Origin: Marivirga aurantiaca
GTDB taxonomy: Bacteria; Bacteroidota; Bacteroidia; Cytophagales; Cyclobacteriaceae
Assembly: GCF_016679925.1 (NCBI RefSeq)
Contig: NZ_JAEQBW010000013.1
Location: forward strand, 47,947-111,946
Length of the DNA stretch: 64,000 nt
Direction: 5' to 3'
Below the pieces are notes generated by a model, which saw nothing but the letters and a program-made list of their open reading frames with translations, had not been told where the DNA came from and ran no database searches. Below are positions 28,596 through 38,013 of the stretch, one piece after another (positions within the stretch are counted from its first letter, which is position 1; every line of letters starts with the position of its first letter). The translations under genes were made by a program, and so were the position numbers.

Positions 28596-29120
28596 TCAGA
28601 ATAAAAATTTTGATTTCAAACTATCAAAAACTTCCTGGATAAAAGGCAGGTAAGCAGAAAACAAGTCTAACACAAATGGTGCAAAAGAAGCCACTGTAGG
28701 ATAAATATAAGTTCCTTCGGCCATTTCAGCAGAAATACTTACATCTACGGACTCTGCCATCCATAATACCAGGCTAACACCGAAAGCCCATTTCAACAAG
28801 CCCAGTACAGCTCCAGCAAAATTATCCAATCCTCCTAAAAGGGTCATATCAAGTACTTTCTTAACTATTTTACCTATTAAATTCACTATCAATAAAATGG
28901 CTATAAAAAGCACTATAAATGATATGATAGGTAAAGCTGTGTCCCATTTTTCAAAATAAGGTTGCAACAACTCTATTCCGAAATCCAATAGCTTGAAAGC
29001 TCCCACAATAGCCAAAACAAAGGCCACTAATGAAACGATTTCCAACAGCAGGCCTTTCCTGAAGCCTAAATAGGCTCCAAAAATCAATGGAATCAAAAGT
29101 AAAATGTCAAGTGTTTTCAA
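28596..29120 (-). CDS. cvpA: CvpA family membrane protein
   Basis: 174 residues with four or five hydrophobic helices. The first is followed by the family-typical GAYLGFRKGLLLEIVSLVAF; later segments are ALPIISFIVLFIAILLIVNLIGK and GLDNFAGAVLGLLKWAFGVSLVLW. CvpA proteins are inner-membrane proteins linked to colicin V production and envelope homeostasis; the molecular role is unclear. It overlaps yqeY by 4 bases. Confidence 0.85.
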   Translation of the reverse strand: MKTLDILLLIPLIFGAYLGFRKGLLLEIVSLVAFVLAIVGAFKLLDFGIELLQPYFEKWDTALPIISFIVLFIAILLIVNLIGKIVKKVLDMTLLGGLDNFAGAVLGLLKWAFGVSLVLWMAESVDVSISAEMAEGTYIYPTVASFAPFVLDLFSAYLPFIQEVFDSLKSKFLF

Positions 29121-29569
29121 GGATTTAGCAAATTTTTCACAGTTACTGAAATAGCTTTCCCGTCTGCTTTTCCAGCCAATTCCTTAGTTGCCACACCCAT
29201 TACTTTTCCCATATCAGCCGGGCCGGTTGCACCTGTTCTTTTTATGATTTCTTCTACTTTGGATTTCAATTCTGCCTCACTCATTTGTTGGGGAAGATAC
29301 CTTTCTATTACTGCCAACTCCACTAATTCTGCTTCAGCCAACTCTTGCCTGTTATTGGCAGCATAAGTTTCAGCTGATTCTTTTCTTTGCTTGGCAGCCC
29401 TCATTAATAATTTCATTTCAGCATCATTAGAAAGGCTTTCGTGAGAACCTTTTTCCGTTTCAGCCAGTAATATAAGAGACTTAATGGAGCGCAAAGCTGT
29501 TAATTCCTCTTTCTTTTTAGCTTTCATTGCCTCTTTAATACCTGAATCAATTTGTTCTTTTAAGCTCAT
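29117..29569 (-). CDS. GatB/YqeY domain-containing protein
   Basis: 150 residues, all helical, matching the YqeY family: SLKEQIDSGIKEAMKAKKKEEL, LRSIKSLILLAETEKG, LAVIERYLPQQMSE, and the C-terminal GATGPADMGKVMGVATKEL with GKADGKAISVTVKNLL. The fold is the tRNA-binding tail domain of GatB. It may assist tRNA-dependent amidation but is not proven to. First gene of yqeY-cvpA-pabA; a good promoter match lies just upstream. Confidence 0.9.
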   Translation of the reverse strand: MSLKEQIDSGIKEAMKAKKKEELTALRSIKSLILLAETEKGSHESLSNDAEMKLLMRAAKQRKESAETYAANNRQELAEAELVELAVIERYLPQQMSEAELKSKVEEIIKRTGATGPADMGKVMGVATKELAGKADGKAISVTVKNLLNP

Positions 29570-29599
29570 AGTAAATTTTTAAAATTATTAACTTGCAGG

Positions 29600-29632
29600 C
29601 AAAGTTACCACATAAAACTAAAATTATGACAA
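29600..29632 (-). promoter_or_regulatory. candidate Bacteroidota promoter for yqeY-cvpA-pabA
   Basis: On the minus strand TTG (29630-29632), 22 bases, then TAACTTTG (29600-29607), an exact TAnnTTTG element, 31 bases upstream of the yqeY start. It overlaps the pdxJ start codon region, so the two divergent genes share this DNA. Confidence 0.5.
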
Positions 29633-30339
29633 GACTAAGTGTCAATATCAATAAGATAGCAACTTTACGTAACGCCAGAGGTGGTAACAATCCTAATGTG
29701 GCACATGTTGCACAAGATTGCGAAAGGTTTGGTGCTCAGGGAATTACAATCCATCCGCGTCCGGATGAAAGACATATTACCAGGCAGGATGTATATGACT
29801 TAAAACCACTAGTCAGTACGGAATTTAACATTGAAGGCTATCCTGATCAGCGTTTTATGGATTTGGTAAAAGAAATAAAACCTGAACAAGCCACTTTAGT
29901 ACCTGACCCACCCAATGTGCTTACTTCCAATGCAGGCTGGGATACTATTAAACACCAGTCATTTTTAAAAGAAATTATTGCGGAACTGAAAAAAGAAGGT
30001 ATCAGGACTTCTATATTTATTGGTACCGATATTGCATTAATAGAAGCCGCTGCTGATTGTGGATCTGACCGTGTTGAGTTATATACGGAACCTTATGCTG
30101 CTAATTACGCTAAAAACAAAAGTGAGGCCGTAAAACCATTTGTAAATGCGGCTGAAGTAGCCAGAAAGGCAGGATTAGGCTTGAATGCAGGTCATGATCT
30201 GAGTCTGGAAAATTTGCAATATTTAAAGGAACAAATTCCTGAACTAGACGAAGTTTCTATTGGACATGCTTTAATTTGCGATGCACTTTATTATGGTTTG
30301 GAAAATACTATTCAGTTGTATTTAAGAGATCTCCAATAG
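29626..30339 (+). CDS. pdxJ: pyridoxine 5'-phosphate synthase
   Basis: 237 residues from [20 protein letters not shown], the family's standard N-terminus; an upstream in-frame Met at 29593 would add an unlikely 11-residue leader. Motifs: [46 protein letters not shown] and [11 protein letters not shown]. It condenses 1-deoxyxylulose 5-phosphate with aminoacetone phosphate to make pyridoxine 5'-phosphate (vitamin B6). A TIM-barrel enzyme of normal length, divergent from yqeY. Confidence 0.95.
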   Translation: MTRLSVNINKIATLRNARGGNNPNVAHVAQDCERFGAQGITIHPRPDERHITRQDVYDLKPLVSTEFNIEGYPDQRFMDLVKEIKPEQATLVPDPPNVLTSNAGWDTIKHQSFLKEIIAELKKEGIRTSIFIGTDIALIEAAADCGSDRVELYTEPYAANYAKNKSEAVKPFVNAAEVARKAGLGLNAGHDLSLENLQYLKEQIPELDEVSIGHALICDALYYGLENTIQLYLRDLQ

Positions 30340-30445
30340 ACTTAAGATTTTAAAAATAGAGTTGCTATCATTCCAAAGCGGAAACCTTGACTCTCACATA
30401 AGAGATTAAACGACTTTATTGAAAATTAATACTTAAAAAAACAGT

Positions 30446-31207
30446 ATGAAATTACATTATCAAGAATTGGGAGAAGGCAAACCTCTCATTATTTTACACG
30501 GGCTTTTTGGGTCGTCAGATAATTGGATGACAATAGGGAAAAAACTAGCTGAAAATCATAAGGTTTATTTAGTAGATCAGCGGAACCATGGTGATTCACC
30601 CCATTCAGACACTCATAATTATGAAGTGATGGCAACTGACCTGAAAGAATTTATTCAGGAACATAAAATTGAAAACCCGCACATCATAGGGCACTCCATG
30701 GGAGGAAAAACTGCCATGCAGTTTGCGGTGACCAATCCTGATCTGTATGATAAATTAATAGTAGTTGACATAGCTCCTAAAGCTTATCCCGTACATCATG
30801 ATACTATTCTGGAAGGGCTTAAAAGCATTAATCTGACAGAACTGAATTCCCGTAATGATGCAGATAAAGCATTGGCAGAATATGTACCTGAAAAAGGTGT
30901 TCGCCAGTTTTTACTGAAAAATCTTACCAGGGATGAGAATAAAAATTTTGTTTGGAAAATCAATTTGTCGGTTATAGAAAAATCAATAGAAGCCATAAGT
31001 AAAGGATTAGAGAAACATTTGTCCACAGAAAAAGATACTCTATTTATTGGAGGAAGTGAATCCCACTACATTAAAAACGAAGATCATATTGTGATTATTA
31101 ATTTCTTCCCTAACGCAAAAGTGGAAATGATAGAAGGTGCAGGTCATTGGATACACGCTGAAAAGCCAGAAGAGTTTTTGGAAGTTGTAATGAATTTTTT
31201 GAGATAA
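30446..31207 (+). CDS. YbfF-like alpha/beta-hydrolase (esterase)
   Basis: 253 residues. It starts MKLHYQELGEGKPLIILHG, then LFGSSDNWMT, VDQRNHGDSPHS, nucleophile elbow IIGHSMGGKTAMQFA and catalytic His in EGAGHWIHAEKPEEF; the acid is near the SHYIKNEDH segment. This order is typical of the YbfF/acetoacetyl-esterase group of small esterases. Substrate unknown, cytoplasmic. It ends one base before the methyltransferase gene. Confidence 0.88.
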   Translation: MKLHYQELGEGKPLIILHGLFGSSDNWMTIGKKLAENHKVYLVDQRNHGDSPHSDTHNYEVMATDLKEFIQEHKIENPHIIGHSMGGKTAMQFAVTNPDLYDKLIVVDIAPKAYPVHHDTILEGLKSINLTELNSRNDADKALAEYVPEKGVRQFLLKNLTRDENKNFVWKINLSVIEKSIEAISKGLEKHLSTEKDTLFIGGSESHYIKNEDHIVIINFFPNAKVEMIEGAGHWIHAEKPEEFLEVVMNFLR

Positions 31208-31208
31208 G

Positions 31209-31922
31209 ATGAGCAAAAAAGGCACACTTTACCTCATCCCTACTGTGATAGCTCCACAAACAGAAGAAAGGGTTTTGCCCCCGGAACTCAAACAGCTATG
31301 TAATCAAATAGATTACTACCTGGTGGAAAATATCAGAACAGCCAGACGCTGCTTAAGTGCCATGAAAATCAGTAAGCCAATAGAAGAGCTTGAATTTCAT
31401 GAGCTAAGCAAAAAAACAAACCCAACAGAAATCGCCTCCTTAATGGCTCCATTAATGAAAGATATATCTATTGGAGTGATGTCCGAAGCAGGTTGCCCCG
31501 GCATAGCCGATCCCGGAGCCGTAGCAGTAGCATATGCACATCAAAATGGTATAAAAGTAATGCCAATGGTTGGCCCTTCTTCCATCTTTTTGGCATTAAT
31601 GGCATCAGGCTTTAGCGGGCAATCCTTTACTTTCCATGGTTACCTGCCTATTAACAAAGCAGAACGGATTCAAAGTATTAAGAATTTAGAGAGCCTGGCT
31701 GGCAAATCCGGGCAAACACAAATATTCATGGAAACACCTTACAGGAATAATCATTTATTGGATGATATATTGAATACCTGCTCAAACCATTTAAAATTGT
31801 GCATTGCGCGCGATATAACGGGGCCTCAGGAAATGATAGTTACTGATCAAATTCAAAATTGGAAAAGAAACAAACCTGATTTGCACAAACAGCCTTGTAT
31901 ATTTTTACTCTCCAATACATGA
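31209..31922 (+). CDS. SAM-dependent methyltransferase, RsmI-like (tetrapyrrole methylase fold)
   Basis: 237 residues. Family features: GTLYLIPTVIAPQTEE at the start, VENIRTARRCLS, MSEAGCPGIADPGAVAV, MVGPSSIFLALMASGFSGQ, FHGYLPI and FMETPYRNNHLL. It belongs to the RsmI/YraL group that 2'-O-methylates C1402 of 16S rRNA, but is shorter than typical RsmI (~280), as in a second paralogue common in Bacteroidota. Its exact target is therefore uncertain. Confidence 0.82.
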   Translation: MSKKGTLYLIPTVIAPQTEERVLPPELKQLCNQIDYYLVENIRTARRCLSAMKISKPIEELEFHELSKKTNPTEIASLMAPLMKDISIGVMSEAGCPGIADPGAVAVAYAHQNGIKVMPMVGPSSIFLALMASGFSGQSFTFHGYLPINKAERIQSIKNLESLAGKSGQTQIFMETPYRNNHLLDDILNTCSNHLKLCIARDITGPQEMIVTDQIQNWKRNKPDLHKQPCIFLLSNT

Positions 31923-31972
31923 GGTACATCATATTAATTTGAAATTGTATTTAATAAATCTAAATAGTCTGC

Positions 31973-31980
31973 TAAATTTG
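31973..31980 (+). promoter_or_regulatory. candidate -7 element of the metK promoter
   Basis: TAAATTTG, an exact TAnnTTTG match 24 bases before the metK ATG. The -33 partner is poor (TTG at 31945-31947, 25-base gap). No SAM riboswitch structure is visible in the 82-base leader. Confidence 0.45.
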
Positions 31981-32004
31981 CTCCCTGAAAAAATATAAGA
32001 AAAC

Positions 32005-33258
32005 ATGCCATATTTATTTACCTCTGAATCTGTCTCGGAAGGACATCCGGACAAAATAGCAGACCAAATTTCTGATGCCTTATTAGATAACTTTCTCGCA
32101 TTCGATCCTAAATCAAAGGTGGCTTGTGAGACTTTAGTGACTACCGGACTTACTGTATTAAGCGGAGAGGTAAAAAGCAGTTCTTATGTTGACGTACAAC
32201 AAGTGGCACGTGAAGTAATTAACCGGATAGGTTATACCAAAGGAGCCTATATGTTTGACGGCAATTCCTGTGGTGTTATTTCCACCATTCACGAGCAATC
32301 CCAGGATATTAACCAGGGAGTGGATCGATCAAGCCCGGAAGAGCAAGGTGCCGGTGATCAGGGTATGATGTTTGGATATGCCACCAAGGAGACAGAAAAT
32401 TACATGCCTTTAGCATTGGATTTATCTCACAAAATCCTAATGGAATTAGCTATTTTAAGAAGAGAAAGTGAAGAGATTTCCTACTTACGACCTGATGCCA
32501 AATCACAGGTAACTATTGAATACTCTGATGATAATATCCCACAAAGAATTGAAGCCATAGTAGTTTCCACCCAGCATGATGATTTTGATGAGGATGAAGC
32601 TATGTTGAAAAAGATTAAAAATGATATTATCAACATATTGATTCCCAGGGTAAAGGCTCAATTGAAACCTGAATTGCAAAAGCTATTCACTGATAATATT
32701 AAATACCACATTAATCCGACTGGTAAGTTTGTGATTGGCGGACCACATGGTGATGCCGGTTTAACGGGAAGGAAAATCATTGTGGATACTTACGGAGGCA
32801 AAGGAGCTCACGGTGGTGGAGCATTTTCAGGTAAAGATCCTTCTAAAGTAGATCGCTCAGCTGCCTATGCCACAAGGCATATTGCAAAAAACCTTGTTGC
32901 CGCGGGTATAGCTGATGAGATATTGGTACAAGTTTCATATGCCATTGGTGTAGTAGAGCCAATGGGAATTTATGTAAACTCTTACGGCACAGCAAAAGTG
33001 AACATGTCAGATGGAGAAATTGCCAGAAAAATTTCTGAAGTATTTGATATGAGGCCTTATGCAATTGAAACACGTTTGAAGTTACGCAACCCCATATACA
33101 GTGAATCTGCTGCTTATGGCCACATGGGCAGAACTCCACGCTTTGTCACCAAAACTTTCAGTGCCACAAATGGTGAAGAAGTAACAATGGAAGTTGAATT
33201 GTTTACATGGGAAAAATTAGATTATGTGGAAAAGGTGAAAAAGGCTTTTGGAGTATAA
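32005..33258 (+). CDS. metK: S-adenosylmethionine synthetase
   Basis: 417 residues. Motifs: [32 protein letters not shown], the ATP-binding [20 protein letters not shown], and [20 protein letters not shown]. It makes SAM from methionine and ATP in the cytoplasm. It is about 20-30 residues longer than the E. coli enzyme through an acidic insert near residues 160-200 ([19 protein letters not shown] region), as in related phyla. It is a single gene with its own terminator. Confidence 0.97.
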   Translation: MPYLFTSESVSEGHPDKIADQISDALLDNFLAFDPKSKVACETLVTTGLTVLSGEVKSSSYVDVQQVAREVINRIGYTKGAYMFDGNSCGVISTIHEQSQDINQGVDRSSPEEQGAGDQGMMFGYATKETENYMPLALDLSHKILMELAILRRESEEISYLRPDAKSQVTIEYSDDNIPQRIEAIVVSTQHDDFDEDEAMLKKIKNDIINILIPRVKAQLKPELQKLFTDNIKYHINPTGKFVIGGPHGDAGLTGRKIIVDTYGGKGAHGGGAFSGKDPSKVDRSAAYATRHIAKNLVAAGIADEILVQVSYAIGVVEPMGIYVNSYGTAKVNMSDGEIARKISEVFDMRPYAIETRLKLRNPIYSESAAYGHMGRTPRFVTKTFSATNGEEVTMEVELFTWEKLDYVEKVKKAFGV

Positions 33259-33284
33259 TTCCGAACTTCATATCTAATCCAATT

Positions 33285-33321
33285 GCAAAAGCCATACAAT
33301 CAATATTGTATGGCTTTTTGC
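33285..33321 (+). terminator. intrinsic terminator of metK
   Basis: Stem AAAGCCATACAAT / ATTGTATGGCTTT with a CAAT loop and a short T5 tract. The A-run on the other arm means it may also serve the convergent SDR gene. Confidence 0.8.
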
Positions 33322-33349
33322 ATTTTGATTGTCAAATGAGTTTATATGA

Positions 33350-34144
33350 TCACCTTACATTCTGTTTCAATATAATTTTGGCAAACAAATTAGGCATAAA
33401 TCTCTTCAAAAGCACTCCATACTTTTCCTTCCCTCCTATTACTGTTTCCAGCTCTTCATTTTTTACAGCCTTGATGATCTTTTGAGCACACACACTTGCA
33501 GGCATGCCGTTGGCCTGGGCATTGTCCATTTCACCGGTAGGTTTTCCATCTGCACCAAGCGCATTGACAGAAACATCTGTTTTAATAAACCCGGGGCAAA
33601 CTAATGTGATTTTTATATTGTCCTCATGCAACTCAGATCGCAAAGAGTCAAAAAAACCATGCAATGCATGTTTAGCTGCCGCATAGGAGGACCGCCAGGG
33701 TGATCCGAATTTACCTACCAGACTGGTAGTAACAGCTATGTGCCCGGACTTTTGTTTGACCATCTGTGGCAAAATAGCTTTCGTTAATGCAATTGTCCCA
33801 AAATAATCTATTTCCATAATTCTCCTGTCCACCTCTAAAGGAGTATCCAAAGCCATGCTTCTTTGACTGATTCCACCATTATTAAAGAGCAAATCAATCT
33901 GCCCATATTGTTCAATTACTCTGGCTACTTTAGCATCAAATTCCTTCATATTATTCAAATCCAGTGGCATGATCATTACATTCTCCGGTTGTGCACATCT
34001 TGCTTTCACCTCTTGCAGAATTTCTTCCCTACGAGCAGAAATCACTACTTTTGCTCCTAGTTTTGAAAGTTCAAAAACCAAAGCTTCTCCTATGCCTGAG
34101 CTGGCGCCTGTTACCCATGCTACTTTACCGCTGAATTTTGTCAT
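33350..34144 (-). CDS. short-chain dehydrogenase/reductase
   Basis: 264 residues, classical SDR. Cofactor motif TGASSGIGEAL at about residue 14, NNGGISQRSM (NAG-type strand 4), catalytic Ser in TTSLVGKFGSPW and Tyr-x3-Lys in YAAAKHALHGFFDSLR, then VCPGFIKTDVS. Sequence style matches the DHRS7-like/YqjQ group of NAD(P)-dependent reductases; substrate unknown. Convergent with metK. Confidence 0.85.
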   Translation of the reverse strand: MTKFSGKVAWVTGASSGIGEALVFELSKLGAKVVISARREEILQEVKARCAQPENVMIMPLDLNNMKEFDAKVARVIEQYGQIDLLFNNGGISQRSMALDTPLEVDRRIMEIDYFGTIALTKAILPQMVKQKSGHIAVTTSLVGKFGSPWRSSYAAAKHALHGFFDSLRSELHEDNIKITLVCPGFIKTDVSVNALGADGKPTGEMDNAQANGMPASVCAQKIIKAVKNEELETVIGGKEKYGVLLKRFMPNLFAKIILKQNVR

Positions 34145-34283
34145 GCTAAAAAAGTTGAAATTTATAGATGGAAAGATAAACCTTAATTACAATTAATGAA
34201 AATTATGAATGCCCATTGATGTGCGGTTTAAATTCAAAGCCATGAGACAATAACCACAAAGAAAAATAAATTATTCCCTCGTA

Positions 34284-34964
34284 TTAGTATTTCACTACAA
34301 AGGCACCGGGAAAACGATCAGCTATTTTTTCCTTTAAGTTATCCGCCTTCTTTCTGTTTTTGTATTGCCCCAAAATAATAGCATAGGCTTTTTTATCCTG
34401 AAGATCTCTTACCTCTACCAGCACTTTAGTACTATATGATTTCTCAAGGTTTTCAGCCAGCCTAAGCATATTGTCAAAGCCTTCAAAACTACCTACCTGC
34501 ACTCCCCAGCCTTTAGGATTTTCTTTCTCCACATCCACGGCAAAAAAGCTCCTGATATCCACCGGGTGGTCAACTTCCAGTACTCTATTGCTTCCAGATT
34601 TACCATCTCCTGCATCGGTTACTTCAATTTCGACTTCCGTAAGTCCCTGGGAAGTAAATTTTAATTTTTCAGCCGCCTCTCTTGATAAATCAATTACTCT
34701 ACCTTCTACAAAAGGGCCTCTATCATTAATCCTTACCTCTACAAATTTCCCATTGGCTAAATTAGTTACCTTCACCATTGTGCCAAATGGTAAAAATTTG
34801 TGAGCGGCAGTCAATTTTTTATGATTGTATTTCTCCCCACTTGCTGTTGATTTTCCATCAAACTTGTCGGCATAATAAGAGGCAATACCGGTTTGCTTTT
34901 GTGCCTGGGCTGAGAAAGTCACTATTAACAAAAGAATTATTGATTGTAAAATTATTTTATTCAT
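34284..34964 (-). CDS. rlpA: RlpA-like septal-ring protein with SPOR domain
   Basis: 226 residues with a signal peptide ending SAQAQ. A double-psi beta-barrel ([56 protein letters not shown]) carries the His and Asp residues associated with lytic transglycosylase activity in RlpA. A C-terminal SPOR domain (residues ~150-226, [31 protein letters not shown]) binds denuded glycan strands at division sites. It lacks a lipobox Cys, so it should be periplasmic and soluble. Confidence 0.88.
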   Translation of the reverse strand: MNKIILQSIILLLIVTFSAQAQKQTGIASYYADKFDGKSTASGEKYNHKKLTAAHKFLPFGTMVKVTNLANGKFVEVRINDRGPFVEGRVIDLSREAAEKLKFTSQGLTEVEIEVTDAGDGKSGSNRVLEVDHPVDIRSFFAVDVEKENPKGWGVQVGSFEGFDNMLRLAENLEKSYSTKVLVEVRDLQDKKAYAIILGQYKNRKKADNLKEKIADRFPGAFVVKY

Positions 34965-35066
34965 AGCTTTTAAAAAAAAATTAAAATTGTTGCACGAAAT
35001 TAATGTCTGCCCCCTATTTTCACAAGAATTATTAATCTGTTAATTTGCCGACTGAAATTTCAAACA

Positions 35067-37130
35067 TTGATATCAGAAAAAGGACTCATACGTTTATCAC
35101 TTCTCTTCGCAATTCTATGCTGGTTGGCATTGATGGTGACAGATTTGTTTATTCTATTTGCACAAATAAATCAGGCCAATGCCGGAATAACTAAGGAAAT
35201 CCCTTATTTATTTTTATCGCTGTTTATTCTTTTCTCTTTTTTCTATTTCAAGTTAAGGGTACTAAAGGCAGAGAGCGTCAATTTTATAGATCTTTTATGG
35301 CATGTTTTCTCAACGGGATTGATCGTATCCCTTATCCAGCTGGCCATTGGACTTTTCTTTTACCTACTCAGCAATAGCAAACTTTTACAGAACGATCTTG
35401 CCATTAATTTTTTCTACCACATTAACATAGCCGCTGTTATTGTTTTCCTCACATCTACATTTGTAGTGTGGAAAAGGTTAATTCTCTACCAAAAAAACAA
35501 ACGCTTATTGTTTATCTGGCACTTTTTTGAATATGGACTTTTAGCCACTCTGCTATTCAATTTCTTTCAAAGCGAATTCCAGCAATGGGTTTTCACGGGG
35601 CTGTTGGGGTTGTTTTTTGTCCTTGGGCTGGTACTTTCTTTTAATCTTAAATGGATTGCTTATCTAAACTTTAAACAAAAGTGGCGTAGCATTCTACTGC
35701 TGGCACTTGTACTGCTTTACCTTTATTATTTCCTCAATAACTTGTTCAGCTTCTCCCAGGAATTCAACCTCATTCTTGACTTAATGAACAATGTATTTGT
35801 GCTCTCCTTGGCAGGATTTATATTTGTTTATGCTTTAATTTCTATTCTCGTCATCCTCTTTAATTTACCGACCTCCTCCGTATTTGAGCAAAAAATCAGC
35901 GAAGTACTCAACTTCCAAAGGTTAAGCCAATCCATTCAAAAAGGTGATAATGAAGATCAGGTTTACAATGTTTTATTGGAGAGTTCAACCAATGCGGTTT
36001 TTTCTGATAGTGCCTGGCTTGAAATATATAATGGGGATGAAAAGACTAAACTTTTTAAATCCAATATTTCAGAATCAAAAATTATGCAAACCAAAAAAAG
36101 CCTGCAGGAAAGCAGTGTTTTTTCTTATTTGGATAAACAAAAATCCAATAATTTTCAGAAGAACCTGAATCCGGCCAGGCTTACAGCAAACCTTAATGAT
36201 CCTGATTATTCTTCCGTTTTAGCTATTCCATTGATAATTCAGGACAGACAAATTGGTTTATTAGTGCTTTTGAAAGATTTAGCAGATGGGTTCAATAAAG
36301 AAATGGTGGATATCATCAATTCATTTGTCAACCAGGCGTGTATATCCATTGAGAATTTTGAATTACTTTCCAAGGCTTTGGAGAATGAGCGTTATCGCGA
36401 GGAACTAAAAATTGCGATGCGGGTGCAAAAAAGTCTTTTGCCTCAAGAGCTGATTTCCGACATTCATTTTGAAATGTTTGCTTTTTATGAATCTGCTGAT
36501 GAGGTCGGTGGCGACTACTACGATTATTTCAAAATAGATGAACATAAAACAGCCGTAATTATTGGCGATGTGTCGGGAAAAGGTACATCCGCTGCTTTCC
36601 ATATGTCTCAAATGAAAGGAATTTTTCACAGCTTAGTTCAGTTAAGTTTAAGTCCTGAATCATTTTTAACCAAGGCTAATAATGCACTTGGTTATTGTTT
36701 GGAAAAAACCTCTTTCATTACCGCTTCCTATTATGTGATAGATAATAAGGAAAAGTCAATTGTTTTTTCAAGAGCGGGTCATTGCCCTGCATTATTCTAT
36801 AGACATAACAAAAAAGAAGCAACATATTTTCAGAACAGGGGACTTGGTTTGGGGATAGTAAGAAATGATGGCTATGGGAAATATTTAGATACCAATGAAA
36901 TAAACTACGAATCGGGGGATATTCTTTTCTTGTATACTGATGGAATTATTGAGGCAAAAAACAAAGATGGAGAAGAATTTGGTTATGATCGCTTAAGCAA
37001 AATAGTAACAGAAAATGGTGGTAAAAAGCCAGAAGAAATAAAGGAGTTAGTTATCCACGAATTATATAATTTCATTGATACAGAAAGCCTGGATGATGAT
37101 TATACCATATTAATCATTCAATTTTCCTAA
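35067..37130 (+). CDS. membrane-bound GAF-SpoIIE (PP2C-type) serine phosphatase
   Basis: 687 residues from a TTG start (no ATG is near; the first in-frame ATG is at residue ~22). Residues 1-270 hold about eight membrane helices of unknown sensor type, then a GAF-like domain (~290-440), a coiled linker (LLSKALENERYREELKIAMR) and a SpoIIE/RsbU PP2C domain. Metal-binding Asp residues are in EVGGDYYDYF, GDVSGKGTSAA, LYTDGIIEA and DDDYTILI. It should dephosphorylate the STAS protein encoded 43 bases downstream, in a partner-switching circuit with the HATPase kinase that follows. Confidence 0.88.
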   Translation: MISEKGLIRLSLLFAILCWLALMVTDLFILFAQINQANAGITKEIPYLFLSLFILFSFFYFKLRVLKAESVNFIDLLWHVFSTGLIVSLIQLAIGLFFYLLSNSKLLQNDLAINFFYHINIAAVIVFLTSTFVVWKRLILYQKNKRLLFIWHFFEYGLLATLLFNFFQSEFQQWVFTGLLGLFFVLGLVLSFNLKWIAYLNFKQKWRSILLLALVLLYLYYFLNNLFSFSQEFNLILDLMNNVFVLSLAGFIFVYALISILVILFNLPTSSVFEQKISEVLNFQRLSQSIQKGDNEDQVYNVLLESSTNAVFSDSAWLEIYNGDEKTKLFKSNISESKIMQTKKSLQESSVFSYLDKQKSNNFQKNLNPARLTANLNDPDYSSVLAIPLIIQDRQIGLLVLLKDLADGFNKEMVDIINSFVNQACISIENFELLSKALENERYREELKIAMRVQKSLLPQELISDIHFEMFAFYESADEVGGDYYDYFKIDEHKTAVIIGDVSGKGTSAAFHMSQMKGIFHSLVQLSLSPESFLTKANNALGYCLEKTSFITASYYVIDNKEKSIVFSRAGHCPALFYRHNKKEATYFQNRGLGLGIVRNDGYGKYLDTNEINYESGDILFLYTDGIIEAKNKDGEEFGYDRLSKIVTENGGKKPEEIKELVIHELYNFIDTESLDDDYTILIIQFS

Positions 37131-37173
37131 AGGGGGTCAACTTACTGAGAATTAGCACGTAATAGAGGATGAA

Positions 37174-37527
37174 ATGATAGATATTGAGATAACAGAAGAA
37201 GATAACATAAGTATCATCTCCGTAGGGGGGGATGTAGATGCCAGCTCCAGTATCCATTTGGATGAAGCATTAAGAAAACTGGTAGAGGATTCAGCCGTTA
37301 AATATATATTAATTGACTGCACCAGGCTGGAATATATTTCATCTGCCGGTTTGGGGGTTTTCATGTCATATATCGATGATTTTAAAACGAAAAATATACG
37401 CATGGTATTATTTGGCTTAAGCAATAAGGTAATGAATGTTTTCCAAATATTAGGTCTTGATCAACTACTGTATATAGTTCCCGGGAAGAAAGAAGCGAAA
37501 GAAAAGCTACATGAAGTTCAATCTTAA
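37174..37527 (+). CDS. STAS-domain anti-sigma factor antagonist
   Basis: 117 residues, a single STAS domain of SpoIIAA/RsbV type. The phosphorylatable Ser is in the motif YISSAGLGVFMSY (residues ~50-62), preceded by YILIDCTRLE. When unphosphorylated such proteins bind the HATPase partner and release its target. It overlaps the downstream kinase gene by 17 bases. Confidence 0.9.
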   Translation: MIDIEITEEDNISIISVGGDVDASSSIHLDEALRKLVEDSAVKYILIDCTRLEYISSAGLGVFMSYIDDFKTKNIRMVLFGLSNKVMNVFQILGLDQLLYIVPGKKEAKEKLHEVQS

Positions 37528-37924
37528 AGTATATTGCGAAAAAACACGCCTTAAAGATATCCGGGATTTTATAACGGAAAAGCTGAAAGCGTACACACAA
37601 GATGAATTGGAGATCAATCAAATGGTATTGGCCGTTGATGAAGTGTGTGCCAATCTAATTATCCACTCCAATTATTGCAATGCCAATGAGGCCATTAATC
37701 TTGAGGTAGAAGTAAACGAAAAAGGAGTCATTTTTGAAATTACTGATCAAGGAAAGAAATTTAACTTTAAGGAATATAAAGAACCCTCCCTTCAGGAAGT
37801 AGTAAAGGCCAGAAAAAAAGGAGGTATTGGTTTGATGTTGGTTCAAAGGATTATGGACAAAGTAGAGTTCTCCTCTAAAGAAAAAAGAAATGTATGTACC
37901 CTCTACAAACAATTCTCTAAATAA
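37511..37924 (+). CDS. RsbW/SpoIIAB-like histidine-kinase-type ATPase
   Basis: 137 residues, HATPase_c fold. N box AVDEVCANLIIHSNY, G1 box FEITDQGKKFN and a glycine-rich lid GGIGLMLVQRIMDKVEF are all present. Family members phosphorylate the STAS partner on Ser and hold an anti-sigma or other output when the STAS protein is phosphorylated. No sigma factor lies nearby, so the output is unknown. Confidence 0.88.
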   Translation: MKFNLKVYCEKTRLKDIRDFITEKLKAYTQDELEINQMVLAVDEVCANLIIHSNYCNANEAINLEVEVNEKGVIFEITDQGKKFNFKEYKEPSLQEVVKARKKGGIGLMLVQRIMDKVEFSSKEKRNVCTLYKQFSK

Positions 37925-38013
37925 TTGGCCATCATTTTTGCATTGCTTCATCCAATAACTTTCTCATACTAATCCAATTCTTTAAATTGCCAGTTAAAAT
38001 CAACAGGATATTT

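Noticed and set aside
31923..32004. SAM riboswitch in front of metK
   Set aside because: The leader is only 82 bases, AT-rich, and shows no stems resembling known SAM-binding RNAs.
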